Source: Natrinema marinum (lineage in GTDB: Archaea; Halobacteriota; Halobacteria; Halobacteriales; Natrialbaceae). From it: a DNA stretch of 64,000 nt. Each line of letters begins with the position of its first letter. Within the stretch, counting starts at the first letter, position 1. The notes under the pieces were generated by a model. The model saw only the letters and a program-made list of their open reading frames with translations, ran no database searches and was not told the DNA's origin. The translations under genes were made by a program, and so were the position numbers. Shown here in pieces: positions 51,820 to 60,496 of the stretch. The stretch is from NCBI RefSeq assembly GCF_024296685.1, contig NZ_CP100763.1, forward strand, positions 2,852,001 through 2,916,000, read 5' to 3'.

Positions 51820-54246
51820 ATGGCTACGGCAGACGAGGAACCGGCTTCTATCGAGCACCCGCTCCTCGAACCAAATTTCCTCGAGCGCCGACTCTACCAG
51901 TTGAAACTTGCCGGCACGGCCGCGAACCACCACACCCTCGTCTGTCTCCCCACGGGGCTGGGGAAGACGACAGTGAGCCTGCTGGTGACCGCTCGACGGC
52001 TCGAGGAGGTTGGCGGAAAGTCCCTGATGCTCGCCCCCACCAAGCCCCTCGTCCAACAGCACGCGGACTTCTATCGCGAGGCCCTGCAGATTCCGGACGA
52101 CGAAATCGTCGTCTTCACCGGCGACGTGAGCCCCGACGACCGCGCCGCGATGTGGGAGTCGGCGACGGTCGTGATGGCGACCCCGCAGGTGATCGAGAAC
52201 GATCTGGTCGGGAGCCGCATCTCGCTTGCGGACGTGACCCACGTTACCTTCGACGAGTGCCACCGGGCGACCGGCGACTACGCCTACAACTACATCGCCG
52301 AGCGCTACCACGCCGACGCCCGCGAACCGCTCGTGACGGGCATGTCGGCCTCGCCCGGCGGCGACGAGGAGGCCATCCTCGAGGTCTGTGAGAACCTCGG
52401 CCTCCAGGAGGTCGAGGTGATGACCGAGGAGGACGCCGACGTCGACGAGTTCACCCACGACACCGACGTCGAATGGGAGCGGATCGACCTCCCCGAGGAG
52501 GTCATAGCGATCCGGGACGCACTGAACGAAGTCATCAAAGAACGACTCGAGAAGTTAAAGGAACTCGGCGTCGCGAAATCGACCCAGCCCGATCAGTCTC
52601 AGAAGGATCTCAACCGGATGCGGGCCGAACTCCAGCAGTTGATCAACAACGACCAGTCGGAGGGGTTCGAAGGGATGTCGGTCCACGCCGAGGTGATGAA
52701 GTTACGGCAGGCCGTCACGCTCGTGGAGACCCAGAGCGTCGAGGCGCTACGCCGGTACTTCGAGCGCCAGCGCAACCAGGCCCGCTCGTCGGGCGCGTCG
52801 AAGGCGAGCCAGCGGATGGTCTCCGACCCCCGCGTTCGCGAGGCGATGCGGAAAGCTGAGAACTTCGACGAGATCCACCCCAAGTACAGCAAAGCGCGGA
52901 TGCTACTCGCCGAGACGTTAGGGCTCGAGGGCGGCGAGCGCGTCATCGTCTTCACCGAGTCCCGCGATACGGCCGAGGCGCTGACGGACTTCCTCTCGGA
53001 GAGCTTCGACGCCAAGCGGTTCGTCGGCCAGGGCGACCGCGAGGGCTCCGACGGGATGACCCAAAAGCAACAGCAAGAGGTGTTAGACGAGTTCCGGGCC
53101 GGTGAGTTCGAGGTGCTGGTCTCGACCTCCGTCGCCGAGGAGGGGCTGGACGTACCGGAGGTCGACCTCGTGCTCTTCTACGAGCCCGTCCCGACCGCGA
53201 TCCGCTCGATCCAGCGGAAGGGCCGGACTGGCCGCCAGTCCGAGGGTCGCGTCGTCGTCCTCATGGCCGAGGACACCCGCGACGAGGCCTACTTCTGGAT
53301 CTCGCGGCGCCGCGAGAAGGAGATGGAGTCCGAACTGCGCGACCTGAAAGGGATGGCCGACGACCTCGAGGACGAACTCGACGACTCACAGCAGTCGTTG
53401 GCCGACTTCGAGGACGGCGGAGAGAGCGGAGCGAAAGTGAACGACAACGGCGGGAATCCCGACGCAGTCGGCGATTCTTCCAGCGGAAGCGGAGGGGTTG
53501 CGGACCAACCGGGATTACAGGAGTTTGCCGACGGAGCCGACGCCGCGGACCCGGACGACGACATCGAAACGCACGAGCCACACGCGGAGGGCGAGACCGT
53601 CGAACTCGTCGCCGACCAGCGCGAGATGGACGCCAACATCGCCCGCGACCTCTCGCGACGCGAGGAGATCGACGTGCGCCTCGAGACGCTCGAGGTCGGT
53701 GACTACGTGCTCTCCGATCGGGTCGTCGTCGAGCGCAAGTCCGTCGCGGACTTCGTCGACTCGCTGGTCGGCGGCGACCGCTCGGTCTTCGAGCAGGTCG
53801 GCGCGATGGCCCGCCACTACTCGCGGCCGGTCGTCGTCGTCGAGGGCGCGGGGCTGTACGAACAGCGCGACGTGCACCCGAACGCGGTCCGGGGCGCGCT
53901 CTCGAGTCTCGCCGTCGACTTCGGCGCGAGCGTCCTGCGGACCGAAAGCGAAGACGACACGACCGAACTGCTCGCCGTGATCGCCGGCCGCGAACAGGCA
54001 ACCGCCGACCGCGAGGTGTCGGTCCACGGCGAGAAGGGCACCAAGACCCTGAGCGAGCAACAGGAGTACGTCGTCGCCTCCATCGCCGAGATCGGCCCCG
54101 TCACGGCCCGGTCGCTGCTCTCCGAGTTCGGCACCGTCGAGGGCGTGATGATCGCGACCGAAGACGAGTTGCAGGCAGCCGACGGCGTGGGGAAAGTGAC
54201 CGCCGAGCGGATTCGTGAAGTCGTCGGGAGCGATTATTCGGGATAA
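51820..54246 (+). CDS. hef: Hef: ERCC4-type helicase-nuclease
   Basis: This 808-residue protein acts on stalled replication forks and branched DNA in archaea. The N-terminal superfamily 2 helicase has Walker A LPTGLGKTTVS (about 43-53), motif II DECHRATG and motif VI QRKGRTGRQSEG. An acidic, low-complexity linker (about 520-580) leads to an XPF-type nuclease with intact motif GDYVLSDRVVVERKSVAD (GD-xn-ERK-x3-D). A C-terminal helix-hairpin-helix pair follows (IGPVTARSLLSEFGTVEGVM, ADGVGKVTAERIREV). Both activities therefore look functional. The ATG at 51820 starts just before the helicase (MATADEEPASIEHPLLEPNF). Confidence 0.95.
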   Translation: MATADEEPASIEHPLLEPNFLERRLYQLKLAGTAANHHTLVCLPTGLGKTTVSLLVTARRLEEVGGKSLMLAPTKPLVQQHADFYREALQIPDDEIVVFTGDVSPDDRAAMWESATVVMATPQVIENDLVGSRISLADVTHVTFDECHRATGDYAYNYIAERYHADAREPLVTGMSASPGGDEEAILEVCENLGLQEVEVMTEEDADVDEFTHDTDVEWERIDLPEEVIAIRDALNEVIKERLEKLKELGVAKSTQPDQSQKDLNRMRAELQQLINNDQSEGFEGMSVHAEVMKLRQAVTLVETQSVEALRRYFERQRNQARSSGASKASQRMVSDPRVREAMRKAENFDEIHPKYSKARMLLAETLGLEGGERVIVFTESRDTAEALTDFLSESFDAKRFVGQGDREGSDGMTQKQQQEVLDEFRAGEFEVLVSTSVAEEGLDVPEVDLVLFYEPVPTAIRSIQRKGRTGRQSEGRVVVLMAEDTRDEAYFWISRRREKEMESELRDLKGMADDLEDELDDSQQSLADFEDGGESGAKVNDNGGNPDAVGDSSSGSGGVADQPGLQEFADGADAADPDDDIETHEPHAEGETVELVADQREMDANIARDLSRREEIDVRLETLEVGDYVLSDRVVVERKSVADFVDSLVGGDRSVFEQVGAMARHYSRPVVVVEGAGLYEQRDVHPNAVRGALSSLAVDFGASVLRTESEDDTTELLAVIAGREQATADREVSVHGEKGTKTLSEQQEYVVASIAEIGPVTARSLLSEFGTVEGVMIATEDELQAADGVGKVTAERIREVVGSDYSG

Positions 54247-54282
54247 GAAGTCGAGACCGACGGCACGGCAACCGCGTGGATA

Positions 54283-55143
54283 TCAGTCGTCGGACTCCGA
54301 GGCGATTCCGTCCGTCGCCTCGTCTATCGTTGGCGTCGGGTCGGCCCCGCCCTCCGCCCGGCCGACGATCCGTTCGGCCGCGAACACGCTGCCGACGGCG
54401 AGGAGGATGCCCGCGATCACGTCGATCAGCCAGTGAATTCCCAGGTACATCGTCGAGAAGACGACGCAGGCCGTCACGAACGAGGCGATCGGGAACCAGC
54501 GCGGGTACTCCTCGCGCGACCGCCAGGCGAGTAGCATCACGACGACCGCCAGCGAGGTGTGCAGCGACGGGAAGACGTTCGTGTTGGCCGATACGGCTGC
54601 CGTCAGGTCCTGTGTCTGCGGGTAAAACGAGTACATCAGACCCGAGACGGACGAGAGGTGATTGCGCGGGCCGTAGACGACGAACAGCGTGTAGCACAGC
54701 GAGCCGATCACGTAGTTGAACACGTACGCGACGAGGAGTTCCTTCAGGTGGCGCTGGTTCGGCAACATGAAGTAGAGGATCGGCGCGGTCACCAGCAAGA
54801 ACGGGAACCCGAACATGTACATCGCCGAGAAGAACTCGAGCGTGACCGCTTGCGGGACGACGTCCTGCAGGACCGCGACGAACTCGCCTTCGATGGCGTA
54901 GATTGCCGCGGTGAGATCCCAGTCGAGTTGTTTCGAGATCCGCAGACTGAGTCCGTGTGTCGCTCGTTTTGCCAGGAAGAACAGCGCCGCGACGCCGAGA
55001 TACGGCGCGATTTCGAGAAGCCGATCGTCGAGTTCGGCCGCGGTTCGGCGGAGACTGGTTCGGTCGAGACAGAGCGTGCCAGTCCCGACGAGGCCGGTGC
55101 AAACGACGAGTACCGTGAGTAGTACGACGAATCCGAGTGCCAT
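54283..55143 (-). CDS. PAP2-superfamily membrane phosphatase
   Basis: This 286-residue membrane protein has about six helices. The PAP2 motifs are VYGPRNHLSS (motif 1 region), VFPSLHTSLAV (motif 2 PS-x-H) and TMYLGIHWLIDVIAG (motif 3 with catalytic His and Asp). The family hydrolyses lipid phosphates such as polyprenyl diphosphates or phosphatidate, outside the membrane face. The acidic C-terminal tail (GGADPTPTIDEATDG) is cytoplasmic or extracellular by uncertain topology. It converges on hef (36 bases between stops). Confidence 0.85.
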   Translation of the reverse strand: MALGFVVLLTVLVVCTGLVGTGTLCLDRTSLRRTAAELDDRLLEIAPYLGVAALFFLAKRATHGLSLRISKQLDWDLTAAIYAIEGEFVAVLQDVVPQAVTLEFFSAMYMFGFPFLLVTAPILYFMLPNQRHLKELLVAYVFNYVIGSLCYTLFVVYGPRNHLSSVSGLMYSFYPQTQDLTAAVSANTNVFPSLHTSLAVVVMLLAWRSREEYPRWFPIASFVTACVVFSTMYLGIHWLIDVIAGILLAVGSVFAAERIVGRAEGGADPTPTIDEATDGIASESDD

Positions 55144-55386
55144 CTTAGGTATGGTGTGGGTTACGTGACCGGAGACCGGTCGCGACGAGCGCGCCGGCGA
55201 CTGTGGAGGGCGAGCGGCGGTCGGTACCCGACTGCCGGCGTCCCGACCGGCCGAACGCGATTTGTCGAACGATCATATATTTTTGCTAAACTTATATCTA
55301 TTGGTATATGTTTGCCGTCAGGGTCGATCGACACGGCATCGTCCGGACCCGGGGAAAGCGGACGCGTCCCGCCGTATCGGACTCCA

Positions 55387-56106
55387 TCAGCGAAGCGTCG
55401 ACAGCGTCTCGCTGGCCTCGCGGGCCGCCTCGAGGCAGTCACGCGCGTATCGGGGATCGTCGGTCGCGGCGGCCTCCGCGGCGAACTTCTCGAGGGCGCG
55501 GACGAGGTCGTCGCGGGCGGCCTCGAGGTCGTCGTCGACCGCGGCGGGGCCGCGACGGGACGGGGCGGCGTTGGACTGAGTGGGCGACTGGCGGTCCCGC
55601 GACGAGGTCGACGACTGCGGTGCTGGGTCGGTGCTCGCGGCGGCCGCCTCGGATCGAGAGTCGCGGGGGTCGTCGGCGCGGCGCTCGTGACGGACGGTGG
55701 TCGATTCCGTACCGGCGTCGGTCGTCGAGTCGGCCGCGGCGTCGACGGCCTCCGGCGTGGGTGCGTTCGTCGCGTCAGCACCCGTTTCGTCGGCGCGTCC
55801 AGCGTCGGCCGTCGCTTGCCCGGCAGCCTGTCCCGCGCCAGCGTCGTCCGTCGGCTGGCCCTCGGCCGGTCGGGCCTCGAGGTCGGTCCCCTCGACGGCG
55901 TCAGGGTTGCCGTGACAGCTGGGGCAGAAGGTGGTCTCGTTCTGCTGGAAGAGGGGATCGCCGCAGGTGCCACAGTGGGCGTTGGTCATCGTCGCACCCT
56001 TGAGCAGGAGGTCGCTCATGCGCTGGGTCGCCTCGCGCTCTTTCTGGTCGCGCTCGTACTTCTCGCGAAGCTTCTCGCGCTCGGCTTCCTTGTCGAAGTC
56101 GCTCAT
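55387..56106 (-). CDS. Sjogren's syndrome/scleroderma autoantigen 1 (p27)-like zinc-ribbon protein
   Basis: This 239-residue protein has a helical charged N-terminus (MSDFDKEAEREKLREKYERD), then MSDLLLKGATMTNAHCGTCG and TTFCPSCHGNP, a four-cysteine zinc ribbon. A long acidic disordered middle (about 85-170, rich in A, D and T) precedes a C-terminal helical segment (LEAARDDLVRALEKFAAEAA, ARDCLEAAREASETLSTL). This is the archaeal p27-like family; the molecular role is unknown. The start at 56106 gives the full N-terminal domain. Confidence 0.82.
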   Translation of the reverse strand: MSDFDKEAEREKLREKYERDQKEREATQRMSDLLLKGATMTNAHCGTCGDPLFQQNETTFCPSCHGNPDAVEGTDLEARPAEGQPTDDAGAGQAAGQATADAGRADETGADATNAPTPEAVDAAADSTTDAGTESTTVRHERRADDPRDSRSEAAAASTDPAPQSSTSSRDRQSPTQSNAAPSRRGPAAVDDDLEAARDDLVRALEKFAAEAAATDDPRYARDCLEAAREASETLSTLR

Positions 56107-56177
56107 ATCCGTTGAGACGTGTCCAAGCGTCGAAAAAGCTGCGACAACCGACAGTCAGCGCGACGCGACGGGTCCGA

Positions 56178-56636
56178 TTACTGTTCAACGGCAGCTTCGG
56201 CCGCGTCGACGGCGGCCACCGGCGTCTCGACGGCCTCGAGGTCGATCTCGAGCCCCGAGAGGTCGTGCGTCCCGAGGCCGACGACGGGTCGGTCGTAGAC
56301 GCCGGCCAAGCCGATCTCGGAGAGCGTGCCGACGCCGCCCGCGAGCGCGATGACGGCGTCGCCGTTCAGCGGGACGAGGGCGTTTCTGGCGTGGCCGAGC
56401 CCGGTGGCGATGGCGATGTCGACGTAGTCGTTCGCCCGCTCGCGGTGCTCGCCCGGCAGGATGCCGATCGTCGTCCCACCTTCGGTTTTCGCCCCGCGAC
56501 AGACCGCTTCCATCGTCCCGCCCCGCCCCCCGCAGACAACCGTGTGCCCGCGGGCGGCGAGTTCGCGTCCCACCGTGTTTGCTCGAGTCGTCTGTTCGTC
56601 CGTGATCGTGCCACCGCCGATGACGCTGACGCGCAT
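56178..56636 (-). CDS. LOG/TIGR00725-family Rossmann protein
   Basis: This 152-residue protein begins MRVSVIGGGTITDEQTTRAN and contains VVCGGRGGTMEAVCRGAK and ALAGGVGTLSEIGLA. The GG-x-G-T-x-x-E signature marks the lysine decarboxylase-like / LOG fold, which binds nucleoside monophosphate-type substrates; TIGR00725 members are of unknown activity. The start at 56636 is preferred over a long upstream extension because it matches the start of the Rossmann motif. Confidence 0.82.
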   Translation of the reverse strand: MRVSVIGGGTITDEQTTRANTVGRELAARGHTVVCGGRGGTMEAVCRGAKTEGGTTIGILPGEHRERANDYVDIAIATGLGHARNALVPLNGDAVIALAGGVGTLSEIGLAGVYDRPVVGLGTHDLSGLEIDLEAVETPVAAVDAAEAAVEQ

Positions 56637-56820
56637 ACCGGGCTGACAGACGTGAGCGCGGGGTTTGGTCGGTTCGGTCTCGAGGGGGCCGGAGATCCGA
56701 CCGTGAGACGCGAGGTGGCGATCACCGGATTCGACGGCTGTCGTAATATACATCGTCGAACTGTCGGAAGTCGTGGGTTTCGACGGATTTAACGCGGAGG
56801 CAGGTGGAGGGTTACGTGGT

Positions 56821-57735
56821 ATGACGAAAGTTAGCGTGGTCGGCGCGGCCGGCACCGTCGGGGCCGCCGCAGGCTACAACATCGCGCTTCGGGACATCGC
56901 GGACGAACTCGTCTTCGTCGACATTCCGGACAAGGAAGACGACACGATCGGACAGGCGGCCGACGCCAACCACGGCGCGGCCTACGACTCGAACACGACG
57001 ATCCGGCAGGGCGGCTACGAGGACACCGCCGGCTCGGACGTCGTCGTCATCACGGCAGGGATTCCGCGCCAGCCGGGCCAGACCCGGATCGATCTGGCGG
57101 GCGACAACGCGCCGATCATGGAGGACATCGGCTCCTCGCTGGCCGAGCACAACGACGACTTCATCACCGTCACCACGTCGAACCCGGTCGACCTCCTGAA
57201 CCGGCACCTCTACGAGACCGGCGACCGCGCCCGCGAGAAGGTAATCGGCTTCGGCGGCCGGCTCGACTCCGCCCGCTTTCGCTACGTGATCTCCCAGCGC
57301 TTCGACGCCCCCGTCCGGAACGTCGAGGCGACCATCCTCGGCGAGCACGGCGACGCCCAGGTCCCCGTCTTCTCCAAGGTGCGGGTCAACGGACGGGACC
57401 CCGCGTTCGACGAGGACGAGAAAGAAGACCTCCTCGAGGAACTCCAGACTTCGGCGATGAACGTCATCGAGAAGAAGGGCGCGACCCAGTGGGGCCCAGC
57501 GACCGGCGTCGGCCACATGGTCGAAGCCATCCTGCGCGATACCGGCGAGGTGCTGCCAGGCAGCGTCAAGCTCGAGGGCGAGTTCGGCCACGAGGACACC
57601 GCCTTCGGCGTCCCGGTCAAGCTGGGCGCCGACGGCGTCGAGGAGGTCGTCGAGTGGGACCTCACGGAGTACGAGCGCAACCAGCTCGGCGAGGCCGCCG
57701 AGAAGCTCTCGGAACAGTACGACAAGATCAACTAA
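56821..57735 (+). CDS. mdh: Malate dehydrogenase (LDH-like, halophilic type)
   Basis: This 304-residue enzyme interconverts malate and oxaloacetate with NAD in the citric acid cycle. It matches the well-known haloarchaeal malate dehydrogenase in length and features: nucleotide motif [60 protein letters not shown] with the substrate Arg, and catalytic His in [15 protein letters not shown]. The acidic surface is typical. TATA-like GATTTAACGC lies about 30 bases upstream of ATG 56821; the frame extends upstream but begins at the conserved MTKVSVVG. Confidence 0.96.
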   Translation: MTKVSVVGAAGTVGAAAGYNIALRDIADELVFVDIPDKEDDTIGQAADANHGAAYDSNTTIRQGGYEDTAGSDVVVITAGIPRQPGQTRIDLAGDNAPIMEDIGSSLAEHNDDFITVTTSNPVDLLNRHLYETGDRAREKVIGFGGRLDSARFRYVISQRFDAPVRNVEATILGEHGDAQVPVFSKVRVNGRDPAFDEDEKEDLLEELQTSAMNVIEKKGATQWGPATGVGHMVEAILRDTGEVLPGSVKLEGEFGHEDTAFGVPVKLGADGVEEVVEWDLTEYERNQLGEAAEKLSEQYDKIN

Positions 57736-57858
57736 GTCCGACAAGCGGCGGTGACGGCCACGCTGTATCGTCGCGACGACGTTCCGCTGGCGGACAGCAA
57801 TGGTCGTTCAGTATCAGCAAAGAGAAACGAACGTAGGTGAGTTCGCGCGAGCCACCGG

Positions 57859-58104
57859 TCAGGGGATCAGCTGCTCGCCGTCGTCATCGTAGATCCGAAT
57901 CGCGTCGACGGGACAGGTTCGGGCGGCGAACTTCGCGTCGAGTTCGGCGTCTTCGGGCACCTCGCGGACGAAAACCCCGTCCGCTGTCTCCTCGCTCCCC
58001 TCGAGGACGGCCTTCCCTTTCGATTTGTCCTTCTCGAAGGCGTCCCACTCGGCGACGCACTGGAACATCCCGATACAGGTGTCCTCGTCGTACTCGACCT
58101 TCAT
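57859..58104 (-). CDS. Small ferredoxin, [3Fe-4S]-like pattern
   Basis: This 81-residue protein begins MKVEYDEDTCIGMFQCVAEW and ends FAARTCPVDAIRIYDDDGEQ plus LIP. Cysteines lie at C-x5-C (CIGMFQC) and in TCPVDAI. A four-Cys [4Fe-4S] motif would need a third cysteine in the first group; it is absent, so a [3Fe-4S] cluster is likely, as in some P450-linked ferredoxins. It probably transfers electrons to an unidentified enzyme. It converges on malate dehydrogenase, about 120 bases away. Confidence 0.85.
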   Translation of the reverse strand: MKVEYDEDTCIGMFQCVAEWDAFEKDKSKGKAVLEGSEETADGVFVREVPEDAELDAKFAARTCPVDAIRIYDDDGEQLIP

Positions 58105-58446
58105 GCGCGAGGGTTGGGTCGATCCCCGTAAATCGTTAGCGGTCGTTCGTCATCTTGACTGCCACTGGACGGGAGAACGCGGTGAACGTTCCTCGAGTTA
58201 CGATTGTCGTATGGACACTACCGATACGGATGTCGGACCCGGGGTCGAAAAGTATCAGTCGATCTCGGTAACAAAAAGGATTCGATCACGAGCCGCCATC
58301 ATCCGATATCGGGACGGTCTGCGGTTGGTGTACCGAGCGCCCCAAATTTCGGTTTGTTCTACACATATAATATCCATATTACGGTTTTCAGATTGTGAAT
58401 ATACTGACAGGGAATTAACTATAGCTGCGAGCAATAACCAGATGGA
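58105..58446. other. Transition from GC-rich DNA to AT-rich locus B
   Basis: The left part is G/C-rich and holds the ferredoxin promoter region. From about 58340 the DNA becomes A/T-rich (CTACACATATAATATCCATA, then GTGAATATACTGACAGGGAA), with several TATA-like sequences. The promoter of the exported-protein gene probably lies at AATTAACTATAG (about 58413-58424), some 27 bases before its ATG. Unlike locus A, I see no duplicated flank here. Confidence 0.45.
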
Positions 58447-59262
58447 ATGCGAGGGCGAAGAAAATTCCTGTTATCTGCAGGGTCACTGGCGACGATTAGT
58501 ACGATTGGAACAGTAAGTGCAAGTAAGCGAGATACGGAACTTTCGACTGAGAAAGTTAACAGAGAGTTCCTTTCAGGCATCACTGAAAACGGAGCACGAG
58601 GGGCAAAGCAAGCATTGGAGGATCTTGGATTGGATCCAACTGTTGAAGAAAGCAAACTGGCCAACCGTGACGTATCTGAAGACGATCAACAGGTTAGTCC
58701 GCAGTACGTCTACGGCGATCCGGAGGATACTGATTCCTCACTCGTCGTTTCTTCAAGTCCAGCGATAGGTAGCGACCCCGAAGTGTGGATGAGTGTTAGT
58801 ATGTTCCTCGAGGATCCCAAGTACACGCTTAGAAACTCGTGGTGGTGTCCCGACGCCATCGGTGTCGGGTACAATGCCAATGATTGGGCTGCTGTGGGAG
58901 AACCATCTGTCCGCGCGACTCATGACCATACAGCAAAATACACGGCTGAAGACGTCGCCGATGATGCACTTGCTGGCACCGTAGAATTGAAAGACCACTC
59001 CGACAAGCAATACGGTAGTGGCGCGAGTGACAGGCTCCCAGATGCTACCGTAGGCTTAACTGGAAAGTTCAAATTGAGAGAGGATAAGGTGCCAACCACA
59101 CTCTGGGGATCCTACACGCATACCTTCTCTCCGGATCCCACCGGGTCGATCAAGAATATCTCGGGTGGAAAAAATGGACTTGGGGTGGAAGTCAGCCTTT
59201 CTGCCGCAAAGGCGTGGAGTAAGGCTCTTCCCACGGATCCCAAGGATGACCTCCCAGACTGA
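58447..59262 (+). CDS. Tat-exported protein of unknown function (locus B), homologous to locus A
   Basis: This 271-residue precursor starts MRGRRKFLLSAGSLATISTI then GTVSASK, a twin-arginine signal (RRKFLL) with a likely cleavage after SAS. The mature part begins with a helical region (VNREFLSGITENGARGAKQA) matching the corresponding helix of the locus A protein. It continues through DAIGVGYNANDW (locus A: DGAMIGWEDSTW), GLTGKFKLRED, WGSYTHTFS, SGGKNGLGVEV and LPTDPKDDLPD. All these motifs have counterparts in the same order at locus A. One cysteine is present (WWCPDAIG). Function is unknown. Codon use is A/T-rich relative to neighbours, suggesting transfer. Confidence 0.75.
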   Translation: MRGRRKFLLSAGSLATISTIGTVSASKRDTELSTEKVNREFLSGITENGARGAKQALEDLGLDPTVEESKLANRDVSEDDQQVSPQYVYGDPEDTDSSLVVSSSPAIGSDPEVWMSVSMFLEDPKYTLRNSWWCPDAIGVGYNANDWAAVGEPSVRATHDHTAKYTAEDVADDALAGTVELKDHSDKQYGSGASDRLPDATVGLTGKFKLREDKVPTTLWGSYTHTFSPDPTGSIKNISGGKNGLGVEVSLSAAKAWSKALPTDPKDDLPD

Positions 59263-59270
59263 ATAGGCGA

Positions 59271-59283
59271 TAATATTTATACC
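59271..59283 (+). promoter_or_regulatory. TATA box for the locus B small membrane protein
   Basis: TAATATTTATACC lies nine bases after the exported-protein stop and is centred about 28 bases before the ATG at 59305. It predicts a separate, leaderless transcript for the membrane protein, so that gene could be expressed without the exported protein. Confidence 0.5.
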
Positions 59284-59304
59284 GGTCTGAATATTATTTA
59301 CGAC

Positions 59305-59493
59305 ATGGTTAACGACAGTGAATTATCCAGCAAAGCACATCTCCGTGCAATTCGTTCTACTATAGCTGCCCTAGCACTTGCAGTTCTAGCAGCCGCGCTC
59401 ATTCTTCATGATGAGCCCCTTGCCTTTCCGTTTTTGATCGCTACGATAGTTGTTCTCATCTATTCATTTCTTCCAACACTCTTGCATTCATAG
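59305..59493 (+). CDS. 62-residue two-helix membrane protein, partner of the exported protein (locus B)
   Basis: The product begins MVNDSELSSKAHLRAIRSTI and has two hydrophobic helices, about 17-35 (RSTIAALALAVLAAALILH) and 40-60 (AFPFLIATIVVLIYSFLPTL). Size, two-helix topology and position 42 bases after the exported-protein gene parallel the 63-residue protein at 3826-4017, though sequence identity is not obvious. It has its own TATA box, as expected if it must be present independently. No family is recognised. Confidence 0.62.
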   Translation: MVNDSELSSKAHLRAIRSTIAALALAVLAAALILHDEPLAFPFLIATIVVLIYSFLPTLLHS

Positions 59494-59608
59494 CACACTT
59501 TCTTTGAAAGTGAAATAATACCGCTAAGAAAATTTATCGTGCGCCCTGCGAGGACAGAAACCATAGATAAATCAATTTTTTATTATCGGTTGTCCTCTCG
59601 ACTCAAGC

Positions 59609-60403
59609 ATGGAAGAGAACGGTCCCAAATCTGCCGGATTGCGACCGGCGGACCCACTGGGACGAGCGATGCTCGCCCACCACCGCGACACGCCGGGCCG
59701 GCTGACCTATCGTGACGGCGCGGACGTACAGGACGGTTCCGTCGCCGAGTTCTACTTCTCGAGTGCGGAGTCGTGGGATCGGGAAACGATCGACCTCCTC
59801 GAGCGATTGACCGACCACGAACCGGTACTCGACGTCGGCTGTGGCGCGGGAAAGCACCTCCTGTGGTGGGCCAACCGCGGCGTCGAAGCAGTCGGCGTCG
59901 ACGTGAGTCCGAACGCCGTGCGCACGGCCCGCGAACGCGGACTCGAGGGCGTCTTCGTCGGCGACATGTTCGACCTGCCGGTCGCGACGGGCGCGTTCGG
60001 AGCGGTTCACGCCGTCGGGACGCAGATCGGGCTCGGCCGGTCGCTGGCCGGCATCCGCGCTCTGCTCGCCGAGTTCGCTCGCGTCACCGACATCGACGGG
60101 GTCGCCGTCGTCGACAACTACGACCCGACGCGGCTGGACGCGGACTTCTTCGGCTACCGCTCGGACCCCCGCGAGGGGATCGCCCATCGGTGTTTCCACC
60201 TCGAGTTCAAGCACGAGACCGCCGACGGCGAGCAGCGGCGGGAGATCGGGCGGACGCTGCAGTTCCTGCTGTGCTCGCCCGCCCGACTCCGGGAGGCGAC
60301 GATCGGAACGCCGTGGGGCGTTCGCGACGTGCTTCGAGACGACGCAAACCGAACGGACGAGGAGGCGGCTCACTACAGCACGGTGCTCGAGAAGACCAAC
60401 TGA
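59609..60403 (+). CDS. Class I SAM-dependent methyltransferase
   Basis: This 264-residue enzyme has the SAM-binding motif I VLDVGCGAGKHLLWWANRG (about 73-91), motif II VGVDVSPNAV and FGAVHAVGTQIGLG (motif IV region). The remainder (SLAGIRALLAEFARVTDIDG, then VVDNYDPTRLDADFFGYRSD) gives no clear substrate. The N-terminus includes GRAMLAHHRDTPGRL. A/T-rich CAATTTTTTATTATCGG just upstream provides a TATA box about 28 bases before the ATG. It is next to locus B but its own composition is G/C-rich. Confidence 0.86.
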   Translation: MEENGPKSAGLRPADPLGRAMLAHHRDTPGRLTYRDGADVQDGSVAEFYFSSAESWDRETIDLLERLTDHEPVLDVGCGAGKHLLWWANRGVEAVGVDVSPNAVRTARERGLEGVFVGDMFDLPVATGAFGAVHAVGTQIGLGRSLAGIRALLAEFARVTDIDGVAVVDNYDPTRLDADFFGYRSDPREGIAHRCFHLEFKHETADGEQRREIGRTLQFLLCSPARLREATIGTPWGVRDVLRDDANRTDEEAAHYSTVLEKTN

Positions 60404-60496
60404 GAGGAGCGACTGAATCGCGACGAACGGGCGACCGACACGATACCGAGGGAACGCTTTTCCAGTCGGTCGTGGAACGACGAGGTACGAGACCGA

